A stretch of 34,491 nt of DNA from an uncultured Roseiflexus sp. (GCA_937935075.1 CALGYB010000118.1:1-34491), one strand, 5' to 3'; shown: positions 6,893-15,456, counted from the first letter of the stretch. Translations and numbers: made by a program. The notes: generated by a model from the letters alone, not told the origin.

Positions 6893-9535
6893 CTACGGGG
6901 TCGTCACCAGCGGCAACCAGAGAGTGGAAAGGGATGCGCCAACCCCGGACGTTGCGCTCGGCGTCGCTGTGGAGGTTGCGCTCGGCGTGGCGCTTGGCGT
7001 GGCGCTCGGCGTCGCCGTCGGCGTGGCGCTTGGCGTCGCCGTCGGCGTGGCGCTTGGCGTCGCCGTCGGCGTGGCGCTCGGCGTCGCCGTCGGCGTGGCG
7101 CTTGGCGTCGCCGTCGGCGTGGCGCTCGGCGACCCTGCGCCGCCGAGCGGTTGCACAGTGATGTTGCCAAAACTGGCATCGACGTGGTGCGCCACCAGCA
7201 GCAGCGACCCGCGTGCCAGCGGCTGCTCCCCCGCCGGCGCAACCCCCTCCACCGTCCATCCCGCCGGTTCCGCCTCACTCGCGCGCCACACCTTCAGCCT
7301 GTACCGCTGCGCGCCCCCTGCCTCCGTCGCCACGCGCGCCTTGAACAGATACGTCTCCCCCATCCGCAGCCGCATCCCGCTCACGTCGCGTGCAAACACC
7401 GTCGCCGCCCCCGTGTCCAGATGCAGGTGCATCACCCGCTGCGGCGAACTCGCGTTTGGGTAGCGCTCCAGCCGGTACCATGCCAGCGCGCCAAGCGGGT
7501 AGTACACCCAGCGTGGCTGCGTCTCCCATCCCGCCGGCGCGTCCCAGTGCCCTTGCCACCGCAACAGCACCCCCACCCCCGGTCCCCCGCTGTTCGGCCG
7601 CTGCCCGCGATACATGTCGATTTCATGAATCGTCACCGCCACCGTCGCCTCGTAGTCCGTCCACGTCTCGTTTCCAATCGCCAACAGCCGGTCGTACCCC
7701 GTTGCCGCCGGGCGCACACTCCCCTCCTCCAACACCCACAACCCGTCCACCGCCTGCGCCGCGTCTCCCACGCGCTCCACCGTCCCCCAGTCAATCGCAT
7801 CCGGCAACGGCCACGTCGCGCCGGGAGTGTACCGCACCGTCACCGTCTGCACGCTCGTGTTCCCCAGCCGGTCCGCCGCCGTGATTTCCAACGTGTTCTC
7901 TCCGGCGTTCAACTCCGCCCGGTCCAGCTCGATGTTGAACTCCCCCGTCACGTACACCCGTCGCCAGTTCAACAAAGGATTCGTGTAACTCCCCGGTCCC
8001 AGCATCAGCGACCGCTCCGCCCCGCCGTTCAAGCGGTAGCGCAGCGGCCACGCCGCCGTGCCGAAATTGGCGATGGTCGTCTCGAACCCGTCGGCGTCAT
8101 ACACCCGCCCCAGCACATTCACCCACCGCTGCGGGTTGCCGCGCTGCCCGAACTGCTGCACCGCCCCGCCCCACACGTCGATCACCGGATTGCTCCCCAC
8201 TGCCGTCGGCAGCGTCCGCACCACTCCGCTGCACCTGCTCTGCCGTCCGCTCCCATCGGTCACTGTCAAGCGGTACCAGTAACTCGTCGCCACCGCCAGC
8301 CCGCTCACCGTGAAGGCGTGCGTCTGCCCCAGCCCGCTCGTCAGCGTCCCCCCTGCCGCCGTGCGCGACCCGTAGCGCAACTCCGCCGTCGTCGCTTCGT
8401 CGCTGTACCCCGTCACCGCCAGCGTCGTCCCACTCAGCGTATGCGGCGGGCACGCCAGCAGCGGCGCGTGCTGATCGGGAAACGCCTGCGGGTCGTCGAG
8501 CAGCGGCGCGCTCGCCACGTGAAAGTAATCCACTGCCGCCGTAAACGGCTGCGCATACCGTCCGCTCGCCTCGGCGTTCCCCGCAAACACCCCCACGCTC
8601 GTCAGGCTTAGCGTTACCGTCGCATTTGCAAACGTCGTCCAATTCACGCCATCGAACGAGTAACGAAACTGCCAACTCGTCCCACTGCGCGTCATCCGCA
8701 GCCATACCGGGTGCCCTGGCGCACTTAGCGCACTGTTATTGAAGGTGGTAGCGCTTGCTCCGCTCACCAATCCGGCGAACAGCCACACCTGCTCCTCCCC
8801 GGCGCTATTCCGCCGGCTCGAAATATTGAAACGCACATACGTCGCATCGTCCGCCTGCGCGATCAGCCCTTGCAACGCCATATGTCCGCTCACCCGCGAG
8901 TTGAACTTCGCCATCACGTCGAAGTCGGCGTCTGGCGCCGCCTGCAACAGGCGCACCGCCGTGTTGCCGCTCGTCCACGGCTCGTGCGGCGGACCGTCGG
9001 GCACGATCAGGCGAATGTCCGTGCCGGTCAACTCATACGCCGCGTCGCCGCGCGGATTGACGAACGTCCAGGGACCCAGCCCGCCGGTGCGGTTGAAGTC
9101 GTCGGAAACGAGCGGACCGGAGGCGGGCGGCATCAGGGACGCCGGAGCGCCGAGCGCCGGCGCAGGCGTCGGGGTGGCCGCAGCGGTGGTAAAGGTCTGC
9201 GGCGGCGAAAAGGCGTTGCTCCCGTCGGCGCGATAGGCGGCGACCCAGAAGCGATAGGTCGTCGCGGGAACGAGGTCGGGGAGCAGTGCGGTATGGGCCG
9301 TCCCATCGCCGGCGGCGGGGACGCTTTCCGTCCAGGAACCGTCGGCGGGACCATAGAAGACCGCGCCGCCGGCGGGGAGCGAGGTCGTCCAGCGGATGGC
9401 AGCACTGCCGGTATTGACCGTCACCTGCACATCGGTGATAGTCAGCGCCGCCGGACCGGGCGTCGGATCGGCGGCGAATGCGCTGCCGAGCGCCAATGCG
9501 GTCAGCGTGAGCAGAATGATGACGGTAAAGCGCAT
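6893..9535 (-). CDS. large secreted FnIII / concanavalin-like multidomain protein
   Basis: 880 aa with a clear signal peptide ('VIILLTLTALALGSAFA', cleavage near 21). Domains in order: fibronectin type III (about 29-118), a short Pro/Ala/Thr linker, a ConA-like/GH43-C2-like beta-sandwich starting 'DDFNRTGGLGPW' (about 142-345), a second FnIII (about 365-445), an Ig-like domain with 'NTLEITAADRLGNTSVQTV' (about 450-570), a second ConA-like sandwich (about 575-768), a Thr/Pro repeat (ATPTATPS units) and the tail 'LWLPLVTTP'. No catalytic motif is visible; the domains suggest carbohydrate binding at the cell surface. Its position inside the polysaccharide locus suggests it binds or organises the exported polymer. 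The Shine-Dalgarno is weak. The C-terminal repeat is encoded by a 24-bp tandem array. Confidence 0.85.
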   Translation of the reverse strand: MRFTVIILLTLTALALGSAFAADPTPGPAALTITDVQVTVNTGSAAIRWTTSLPAGGAVFYGPADGSWTESVPAAGDGTAHTALLPDLVPATTYRFWVAAYRADGSNAFSPPQTFTTAAATPTPAPALGAPASLMPPASGPLVSDDFNRTGGLGPWTFVNPRGDAAYELTGTDIRLIVPDGPPHEPWTSGNTAVRLLQAAPDADFDVMAKFNSRVSGHMALQGLIAQADDATYVRFNISSRRNSAGEEQVWLFAGLVSGASATTFNNSALSAPGHPVWLRMTRSGTSWQFRYSFDGVNWTTFANATVTLSLTSVGVFAGNAEASGRYAQPFTAAVDYFHVASAPLLDDPQAFPDQHAPLLACPPHTLSGTTLAVTGYSDEATTAELRYGSRTAAGGTLTSGLGQTHAFTVSGLAVATSYWYRLTVTDGSGRQSRCSGVVRTLPTAVGSNPVIDVWGGAVQQFGQRGNPQRWVNVLGRVYDADGFETTIANFGTAAWPLRYRLNGGAERSLMLGPGSYTNPLLNWRRVYVTGEFNIELDRAELNAGENTLEITAADRLGNTSVQTVTVRYTPGATWPLPDAIDWGTVERVGDAAQAVDGLWVLEEGSVRPAATGYDRLLAIGNETWTDYEATVAVTIHEIDMYRGQRPNSGGPGVGVLLRWQGHWDAPAGWETQPRWVYYPLGALAWYRLERYPNASSPQRVMHLHLDTGAATVFARDVSGMRLRMGETYLFKARVATEAGGAQRYRLKVWRASEAEPAGWTVEGVAPAGEQPLARGSLLLVAHHVDASFGNITVQPLGGAGSPSATPTATPSATPTATPSATPTATPSATPTATPSATPTATPSATPSATPSATSTATPSATSGVGASLSTLWLPLVTTP
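6981..7130 (-). repeat. in-frame tandem repeat encoding ATPTATPS units
   Basis: About five near-identical 24-bp units (7009-7129; plus strand CTTGGCGTCGCCGTCGGCG followed by TGGCG) and a more degenerate 12-bp stretch at 6981-7008. Each 24-bp unit encodes eight residues, so gain or loss of units keeps the reading frame and only changes linker length before the C-terminal tail. Confidence 0.9.
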
Positions 9536-9596
9536 ACGTCACTTTCGAGGTTTGATGAAAGCGGCGCGACTGCCGCTGCGAACCATATGTCAGAGG

Positions 9597-10817
9597 TCAG
9601 GATCGTTGCACAAGCGCCGGCGCCGCGCGACTGAACATGTCCACGGTCAACACGTCTGCCGCCACACCAAGCGCCGTCAGATCGCGTTGAATTTCATCGC
9701 AATAGATCGGGTTCATAATGATGACCACATCAGGCTGATAGTCGCGTAAAAACGCCGGACTCACAATCTGCTGACCGGTTCCGGCCATAAACATGCCGTG
9801 CTTATTGGGATTAATATCAACAGTATACGTAATCTCACGCTCAATCCCCAGCGTGGTGAGGAACGCCACTCCTTTCGACCCCGACCCCCACAGCACCACC
9901 TTACGACCGGCAGCGTACTGCTGCGCCAGATACTCCCGCCAGCGCCGCAACACCTGCGGCGCCTCGCGGCGAAACATCTCGACATCGGCGGCGGTGCGTT
10001 GCAGATCGTTCTCCAGTTCGGGAAACGCCTGATCTCTTCCGCTGCCGGGTTGCGCTTCGATCATCAAATACTGATCGCCATAGTCGCGCCACAGATCGAT
10101 CACATCAAACCCGCAGCGTCGGAACAGGCGCGCCAGCGAACCAGGCGTGAAATACGAACAGTGCTCGTAGTAAATATCCCAAAACCCGATTTCTTCCAGA
10201 ACACGGGTTGTATCGGGGATTTGAAAGAAAACCGTGGTATCTGGACGACCATCGAGCGCGCGCCGCACCATGCCGACAAACGCCGCCGTCTCGTGAATAT
10301 GTTCCAGGGTCATTTTACAGACCACAAAATCTGCGCACAGATGCGCATATTTTTCCGAATAGAAGTCGGTGATGAATCTCACACGCTCAGCGGGACGCGC
10401 CAGACTGCGTTCGGCGACATATGCCGGATCGATGCCAATCCCACGATTCCCGCCCATTTCGCAGAGCAACGTAATAAACTCACCCTTGCCGCACCCGATT
10501 TCGAGAATGTCTTTGCCATGCAGGTCATACCGTTCAATCAGATGTTCCGCCAACCGCCTGGCAAAAGCGTTGAACGTCGGCGAGTACCCCTGCGTCTCTT
10601 CGTAGCGATCAGAGTACTCGTGGAGCGACGGGTCGAAGGCGGTATTGCTGATAAAGCCGCATGTCCGGCAAAAACCGAGGCGAATATCGCCGCGCGGATA
10701 ATTGACCGCCTCTTCGCGGGTTGGAAGCAGGAGGACGCTATGCGCCGGCACACGCTCCAGTTCGTAGAAGATGTCCATTCCCACAGCCCCGCAACCAGGG
10801 CACATTGTTGGTTTCAT
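9597..10817 (-). CDS. zinc-domain class I SAM C-methyltransferase (TylC3-like), paralogue 2
   Basis: 406 aa, the same length and layout as the protein at 4285-5505. Zinc ligands are Cys6/Cys9 and Cys50/Cys53, SAM motif 'ILEIGCGKGEF' is at 104-114, family motif 'YYEHCSYFT' gives Tyr217-Glu218-His219, and the C-terminal domain begins 'VVLWGSGSKGVAF' and contains 'YTVDINPNKHGMFMAGTGQ'. Likely role is transfer of a methyl group from SAM to a nucleotide-sugar or to the growing polysaccharide. The ATG has GGAGGGCAGGGTA just upstream. It follows the third methyltransferase at an 88-base gap and precedes the secreted FnIII protein by 61 bases. Possible substrates are CDP- or dTDP-linked keto-sugars; this cannot be settled from sequence. 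Confidence 0.88.
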   Translation of the reverse strand: MKPTMCPGCGAVGMDIFYELERVPAHSVLLLPTREEAVNYPRGDIRLGFCRTCGFISNTAFDPSLHEYSDRYEETQGYSPTFNAFARRLAEHLIERYDLHGKDILEIGCGKGEFITLLCEMGGNRGIGIDPAYVAERSLARPAERVRFITDFYSEKYAHLCADFVVCKMTLEHIHETAAFVGMVRRALDGRPDTTVFFQIPDTTRVLEEIGFWDIYYEHCSYFTPGSLARLFRRCGFDVIDLWRDYGDQYLMIEAQPGSGRDQAFPELENDLQRTAADVEMFRREAPQVLRRWREYLAQQYAAGRKVVLWGSGSKGVAFLTTLGIEREITYTVDINPNKHGMFMAGTGQQIVSPAFLRDYQPDVVIIMNPIYCDEIQRDLTALGVAADVLTVDMFSRAAPALVQRS

Positions 10818-10829
10818 TACCCTGCCCTC

Positions 10830-10904
10830 CTATGGTCGTATGACCCGCGGCAACCAGATGGAGCGGGAAAGGTAAACGGCTCTCCCGCACTTCAGACGAC
10901 GCAC
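10830..10904 (-). pseudogene. possible C-terminal remnant of a secreted protein
   Basis: In the gap between two methyltransferases, the minus strand reads '...AVYLSRSIWLPRVIRP' and then a TAG stop. The IWLPRV tail matches the style of the C-termini 'LWLPLVTTP' and 'VYLPAIRR' of the two secreted proteins here, and the DNA around CTGGTTGCCGC is shared with the end of the 880-residue gene. The stretch has no start of its own and only about 25 codons lie outside the neighbouring gene. It could be the fossil end of a deleted secreted-protein gene, or chance. Confidence 0.35.
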
Positions 10905-10905
10905 G

Positions 10906-12138
10906 CTACACAATGACGGGACTGGGGATCGGAATAATGAACTTCCCGCCGCGTTGGCGATACTCCGCCTGTTGGCGCAGAATCTCGTCGGCGAAGTTCC
11001 ACGCGAGCAGCAGAACGTAATCCGGTTGCTGCTCCAGCAGCGCGACAGGAGGGACAATCGGCAGATGATTGCCGCTCATAAACTTACCCTGTTTGTAGGG
11101 GTTGAGGTCGGCAACGAAATCGACCAGGCGGGTATCGATCTGGCAATACGCCAGCAGCGTCGTCGCTTTGGCGGCAGCGCCATACGCAGCAATCCGTTTC
11201 CCCTGTCGCTTCAGATCATGCAGCAGCGTCGTCAATGCATCACGAATGGCGCGCACCCGTTCGGCAAACGAGAGATAGAAATCGATCCGATCAACGCCAC
11301 GCTCGCGTTCCATCGCCAGCAACGAATGGACACGCTCGCCAACCGCCTCATAGCGCGCCACGAACAGGCGAAGCGAGCCGCCGTGGATCGGCGTGCGCTC
11401 GACATCGTTGAGGAATAGCCCATTGGCGCGGAACAATCGGTCGAGCGCCGTCACCGAAAAATAGCACAGGTGCTGGTGGTAGATGGTGTCGAACTCGCAG
11501 TGATCGACAAGATCAACTACATACGGGCACTCGATCACAGCAATGCCATCGTCTTTGAGCATGATGCGAATGCCGCTAACGAAGCCATTGAGGTCTGGCA
11601 CATGCGCCAGGACATTATTTGCCAGGAAGACATCGGCGGCTTTGCCCTCGCTGCGCAACTGCTGCGCCAGGTCGCGGGTAAAAAAGGTGTTGAGAGTCGG
11701 GATGCCGATCTTGCGGGCCGCCTCAGCCGGAGCGCGCGCCGGGTCGATCCCCAGCACCGGAATCCCGCGTTCGACGAAATTGCGGAGCATGTATCCATCA
11801 TTACTGGCGGCCTCAACCACCAGGCTGTCCGGTCCCAGCGCGCGTGACGCCATAATCGCCTGTGCGCTCTCACCGAAGTGTTTCAGCAACGACTTTGAGA
11901 CCGACGAGAAGTAGGGATACTCAGCATAGAACAGCACTTCGGGATCGACCGTCTCCTGGATTTGCAGCAATGCCGAGTCCGGGCAAAAGACGAGCGTCAG
12001 CGGGGCAAACGGCTCCTCGCTGCCAATCTGATCCGCTGAGAGGAGTCGATCGGCAAGCGGCGTCACACCAAATGAGAGCACCGGCAGTAAATGAGGGGAA
12101 CCGCTGGCGCGGCAGCGTTGTTCGACGCGGTAGAGCAT
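10906..12138 (-). CDS. sugar C-methyltransferase of the TylC3/TcaB9 family with degenerate zinc site
   Basis: 410 aa, the most typical TylC3-like protein of the three. The N-terminal module '[14 protein letters not shown]' and '[14 protein letters not shown]' matches the family, but each CxxC pair has lost its second Cys: Cys9/Ser12 and Cys52/Ser55. Then come 'YPYFSS', SAM motif '[12 protein letters not shown]' (107-118), '[10 protein letters not shown]' with His223 at the expected catalytic base and Gln222 where Glu is common, and a C-terminal domain with '[14 protein letters not shown]' and '[14 protein letters not shown]'. Family members use SAM to methylate a sugar carbon next to a keto group. 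It lies 32 bases upstream of nothing but its own RBS and directly after the epimerase and RfbF genes, so its substrate is probably a CDP-sugar. The loss of two zinc ligands is unusual. Confidence 0.87.
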   Translation of the reverse strand: MLYRVEQRCRASGSPHLLPVLSFGVTPLADRLLSADQIGSEEPFAPLTLVFCPDSALLQIQETVDPEVLFYAEYPYFSSVSKSLLKHFGESAQAIMASRALGPDSLVVEAASNDGYMLRNFVERGIPVLGIDPARAPAEAARKIGIPTLNTFFTRDLAQQLRSEGKAADVFLANNVLAHVPDLNGFVSGIRIMLKDDGIAVIECPYVVDLVDHCEFDTIYHQHLCYFSVTALDRLFRANGLFLNDVERTPIHGGSLRLFVARYEAVGERVHSLLAMERERGVDRIDFYLSFAERVRAIRDALTTLLHDLKRQGKRIAAYGAAAKATTLLAYCQIDTRLVDFVADLNPYKQGKFMSGNHLPIVPPVALLEQQPDYVLLLAWNFADEILRQQAEYRQRGGKFIIPIPSPVIV

Positions 12139-12170
12139 GGTTCGTTCCTTACGGTGAATGGATATAATGG

Positions 12171-13235
12171 TTATGCCGCCTCAGCCGACGCCGCTCCCAC
12201 CGCCAGCGCCTGTTCAGCGCGCCGGAGCGATGAGTCCAGGCGTCCCGCTGCGATCAGTTTCCGAATATGGTCGATACGCTTGTAGCGCGGACCTTCGAAG
12301 TCTTCGAGTTTCAGCCCAATGGTGCGGTAGGCGTCATACAATTCCTGTGCGCCTTTGCGAGCGTCCCAGGCCGGCTGAAAATCCGGCAGCACACGCCGAA
12401 TCTTCGAGCAATCGACGCGGTAGTTGCGCTTATCCGGCTGCGCGCCTTCGGCGAACTGAATGCGACAACCGGGCACCGTCTCATACACAATCTGCGCCAG
12501 ATCGCGAATGCGGTAGTTGTCTTCGTTGCGTCCGACATTGAACGCTTCGTTGTGGATCAATTCACGCGGCGCTTCCAAAACTGCAATAAACGCGCGCGCG
12601 ATGTCGGCAATATGCACGATGGGGCGCCAGGGGGTGCCATCGCTCTTCAGGTACACCAGACCCGTCGTATATGCCCAGGCGACAAGGTTGTTCAGCACCA
12701 GATCGAAGCGCAGGCGCGGCGACACGCCATACGCGGTAGCATTCCGCAGGTAGGTCGGGCTGAAGTCGGCATCGGCAAGTTTCGCCAGGTCCTGCTCCAC
12801 CAGCACTTTTGAGCGCCCGTAGGGAGTAACCGGGTTGAACGACGAGGTTTCATCGAGCATCTCATCGCCGGCCGCGCCATAGGTGCTGCACGACGACGAG
12901 AAGATAAAGCGCGTGATGCCCGCCTGCTTTGCCAGCATCGCCAGGCGCACCGAAGCCAGGTAGTTGATTTCATAGGTCAATTGCGGGTCGAGATCGCCAA
13001 GCGGATCGTTCGACAGACCGGCCAGGTGCATGATTGCATCGACGCCCTCGAGGTCTGAGGCTTCGACATCGCGGATATCCTTGCGGATCTCCGGCACGTG
13101 CACCGGCGCAGCGCCAAAGGTGCACTCCTCGAACAGATCGCTATCAAGCCCCACCACCTCGTAGCCGCGTTCCAGCAGCATGGGGGTCAGCACCGTTCCG
13201 ATATATCCTTTGTGTCCTGTTACCAGCACGCGCAT
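12171..13235 (-). CDS. NAD-dependent sugar epimerase/dehydratase (extended SDR)
   Basis: 354 aa from the ATG at 13235, which has GAAAGGA nine bases upstream; a longer frame to 13322 would run into the end of rfbF and puts 29 residues before the nucleotide-binding fold. The N-terminus '[13 protein letters not shown]' carries GxxGxxG (Gly7, Gly10, Gly13), followed by '[10 protein letters not shown]', the Ser/Thr-rich catalytic stretch 'SSSCSTYG' (113-120), Tyr139-x3-Lys143 and '[16 protein letters not shown]'. This is the extended short-chain dehydrogenase family that epimerises, dehydrates or reduces nucleotide sugars in the cytoplasm. It lies 55 bases after rfbF and 32 bases before a TylC3-like methyltransferase. 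The three may work in series on a CDP-linked sugar. It is not RfbG (CDP-glucose 4,6-dehydratase), whose N-terminus reads differently. Confidence 0.85.
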   Translation of the reverse strand: MRVLVTGHKGYIGTVLTPMLLERGYEVVGLDSDLFEECTFGAAPVHVPEIRKDIRDVEASDLEGVDAIMHLAGLSNDPLGDLDPQLTYEINYLASVRLAMLAKQAGITRFIFSSSCSTYGAAGDEMLDETSSFNPVTPYGRSKVLVEQDLAKLADADFSPTYLRNATAYGVSPRLRFDLVLNNLVAWAYTTGLVYLKSDGTPWRPIVHIADIARAFIAVLEAPRELIHNEAFNVGRNEDNYRIRDLAQIVYETVPGCRIQFAEGAQPDKRNYRVDCSKIRRVLPDFQPAWDARKGAQELYDAYRTIGLKLEDFEGPRYKRIDHIRKLIAAGRLDSSLRRAEQALAVGAASAEAA

Positions 13236-13290
13236 CGCCGAGATCCTTTCGTATCGAGTCTTAAGGTCTGTCATTGCCATTCGAGGCTGG

Positions 13291-14061
13291 CTAGTCCCAG
13301 ATCTTCCAGGGCGCATTGCCACTCTGCCAGAGGCTTTCGAGCAGTTTCTTGTCGCGCAGGGTATCCATACACTGCCAAAACGATGTGTGCTTGTACGCCA
13401 TCAACTGACCTTCGCGCGCCAGGCGCTGTAGCGGCTCACGCTCCCAGGCGGTATCGTCGCCGTCGATATAGTCGAACACTGCCGGTTCGAGCACGAAAAA
13501 CGCGCCATTGATCCAGCCCTCGCCGGTTTGCGGCTTTTCGTTGAATTCGGTGATCCGGTCGCCATCCAGCTCCAGGTGCCCGAAGCGCGCCGGCGGACGC
13601 ACCGCCGTCAGGGTCGCCAGCTTGCCGTGGGCGCGGTGGAACTCGAGCAGCGCGTGCAGATTGACGTCCGACACGCCATCACCCCAGGTCAGCATAAACG
13701 TTTCGTTGCCGATATACGGCGCCAGGCGCTTGATCCGGCCGCCGGTGTTCGTCGGAATGCCGGTATCGATCAACTCAACGTTCCAATCGGGACGGTACCC
13801 GCCATTCATCTCGACCGCGCCGGAGCGCAGGTTGACCTTCAGGTTGCTGTTGAGCGAGCAATAATCGACCATGTATTTCTTGATGACCTCGCCTTTGTAC
13901 CCCAGGGCAATGACAAAATCCTTGAAGCCATAGTACGAATAGTGCATCATGATGTGCCACAGGATCGGACGTCCGCCGATCTCGACCATCGGCTTTGGCT
14001 TGACTTCGGTCTCTTCGGAAAGGCGTGAACCGACGCCTCCCGCAAGAATGGCAACTTTCAT
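13291..14061 (-). CDS. rfbF: glucose-1-phosphate cytidylyltransferase
   Basis: 256 aa, the usual length of RfbF. It makes CDP-glucose from CTP and glucose 1-phosphate, the entry step to CDP-linked deoxy- and branched sugars. The N-terminus '[14 protein letters not shown]' with '[15 protein letters not shown]' is the nucleotide-binding signature of this cytidylyltransferase group, 'LTWGDGVSD' supplies the metal-binding aspartates (Asp128, Asp132), and '[19 protein letters not shown]' is typical of RfbF. The ATG at 14061 has GGAGG eight bases upstream and overlaps the stop of the upstream GT2 gene by four bases. No rfbG is found in the window, so CDP-glucose is either used by the adjacent epimerase/methyltransferase or processed by enzymes encoded elsewhere. 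Confidence 0.93.
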   Translation of the reverse strand: MKVAILAGGVGSRLSEETEVKPKPMVEIGGRPILWHIMMHYSYYGFKDFVIALGYKGEVIKKYMVDYCSLNSNLKVNLRSGAVEMNGGYRPDWNVELIDTGIPTNTGGRIKRLAPYIGNETFMLTWGDGVSDVNLHALLEFHRAHGKLATLTAVRPPARFGHLELDGDRITEFNEKPQTGEGWINGAFFVLEPAVFDYIDGDDTAWEREPLQRLAREGQLMAYKHTSFWQCMDTLRDKKLLESLWQSGNAPWKIWD

Positions 14062-15005
14062 AGCGAGTTCCTCCGTGCGATTGTCGTGGAATTCAATGCG
14101 CGAACGCGCTGTAATGCACGCATTCCCAGTTGACGAACGGCGTGGACGACATCGTTCCCCAACCGCGCCCAGTTGTAATCAGAGGCGACCCAATGCAGCA
14201 GCGCGCCATAGCATCGGCGCGCCTCATCAGGCGGAAGCGGCGTTTCGCGAATGGCTTTGATATATTCGTACAACGTGCGAAAATGCGGCATTACGATTTT
14301 GCCTTCGTTGGCGGGGTCGAACCAGGCGGCGCGGGCGCGCAGTTTCGCAGCGCGCACCGACTGTGTCGGATGCCGTCGAGAAATGAACAGATGCTCAGGC
14401 GCCTCGTAGAACGTTCCCAGCAACCCCAGCCGCGCCAGCAGAATCCGGTCCGATGGCACATAGGCGCCGATCAGCGGCGTGCGCCGGAGCACATCCGCGC
14501 GGATAACCCCAAACACCTGAAAACAGGGATGCCCAATGCAGATCAGATCGTGGAAGCGCACGCTCGCAAGCGGCGCGTCGGTGCGCAACCGCTCATCATA
14601 GGTGTACAACGTGTTGCCATCAGCATCGACGACGCGGGTGCGGCTGAAGGCGAGCGCCACCTGCGGATCATGATCGAGCATAGTCACACACCGCTCGAGG
14701 AATGTCGGTTCGAGCATATCATCGTGGGCATGCCACTTGAAATAGACCCCGCGCGCCAGCCCGAACACATAATTGAAGTTCCACGCTGCGCCGCGATTAA
14801 TATCGTGACGCACATACCGGATGCGCGGGTCACGCGCAGCGTAGTCACGACATATCTCAGGCGTGGCATCATTCGAGGCGTTATCGGAAATGATCACCTC
14901 AAAGTTGTGAAATGTCTGCGCCAACAACGAATCCAGCGCCTGACGAAGATACTGCTGCCCGTTGTAAACTGGAAGACCGATACTGACGCGCGGTTCGACA
15001 TCCAT
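14058..15005 (-). CDS. family 2 glycosyltransferase
   Basis: 315 aa. GT-A fold with 'RVSIGLPVYNGQQYLRQAL' at the N-terminus, 'VIISDNASNDATPEIC' (nucleotide-binding Asp), 'GAAWNFNYVF' and the acidic 'KWHAHDDM' that takes the place of the DxD metal site. No membrane segment is evident, so it works at the inner membrane face on a lipid-linked oligosaccharide. SD GAGGTGAT lies about eight bases before the ATG. The stop overlaps the rfbF start. It is closely similar in layout to the GT2 at 18511-19416 ('KWMAHDD', 'GAAFNYNRL'), so the two are probably paralogues with different acceptors. Confidence 0.9.
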   Translation of the reverse strand: MDVEPRVSIGLPVYNGQQYLRQALDSLLAQTFHNFEVIISDNASNDATPEICRDYAARDPRIRYVRHDINRGAAWNFNYVFGLARGVYFKWHAHDDMLEPTFLERCVTMLDHDPQVALAFSRTRVVDADGNTLYTYDERLRTDAPLASVRFHDLICIGHPCFQVFGVIRADVLRRTPLIGAYVPSDRILLARLGLLGTFYEAPEHLFISRRHPTQSVRAAKLRARAAWFDPANEGKIVMPHFRTLYEYIKAIRETPLPPDEARRCYGALLHWVASDYNWARLGNDVVHAVRQLGMRALQRVRALNSTTIARRNSL

Positions 15006-15156
15006 AGCATTATCACCTCGACCATCACCTCATCATCCCAGCAGACGTCTGAACAGTGCAGCCCATAACCTGATCGTTCTCATCGCTGAAAACCGTTTGT
15101 GTATGACCCAGAACCAGAGTTCTCAGGCGTGGCATCGTTCGAAGGTCTACCAAAAT

Positions 15157-15265
15157 AAGGCTTAACCACAAAGGACACGAAGCGCACGAAGGTTTAATAA
15201 AATGAAGAGCATTTTCTTTGTGTCTCTTTGTGACCTTCGCGTTTAACAGATTTTTGCAGTGAATT
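15157..15265. repeat. dispersed repeat, CCACGAAGG family, copy A
   Basis: Starts 'AAGGCTTAACCACAAAGGAC' and ends in 'TTTTTGCAGTGAATTC'. It is the diverged relative of the two copies at 34232-34461, with imperfect terminal inverted repeats around the core 'GACACAAAGG'. Sequences of this kind are scattered in many bacterial genomes; no coding function is seen. Confidence 0.75.
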
Positions 15266-15427
15266 CAATCATGGAATATCTGTAAAATCAGCACATTCAG
15301 ATCATTTTGACAATGCTAGACCTAAAGAATGATACTGATGATGTGAGAGATTTTATCATTCCTTGAAACATCACGAGACCTTTTTCGAGCAACCTTCGAT
15401 AGAGACCGCCGTAAGACTTTTATCCAT

Positions 15428-15456
15428 ACTATAGTGCATCACAGATCGTTTTTCAA
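15428..15456 (-). promoter_or_regulatory. sigma70-like promoter inside the polysaccharide locus
   Basis: On the minus strand: -35 TTGAAA (15451-15456), 17-base spacer, -10 TATAGT (15428-15433). The start would be near 15421. It could give the downstream block (GT2, rfbF, epimerase, methyltransferases) its own transcription, with a ~415-base leader that contains the repeat at 15157-15265. Prediction by consensus match only. Confidence 0.5.

Noticed and set aside
6981-7130. CRISPR-like array
   Set aside because: Units are contiguous, without unique spacers, and encode an in-frame Thr/Pro linker.
7151-8611. 486-codon plus-strand open frame
   Set aside because: Composition is Arg/Pro/His-rich with no motif. 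The minus strand carries a complete secreted protein with defined domains.
9798-10916. 372-codon plus-strand open frame
   Set aside because: Antisense to a methyltransferase with intact zinc and SAM motifs; no protein-like pattern of its own.
13236-13322. N-terminal extension of the epimerase gene
   Set aside because: The extra 29 residues overlap the end of rfbF and precede the GxxGxxG fold; the ATG at 13235 has a good ribosome site.
15308-15335. Plus-strand promoter at TTGACA in the AT-rich patch
   Set aside because: The -10 position (TGATAC) is poor, and no plus-strand gene follows.
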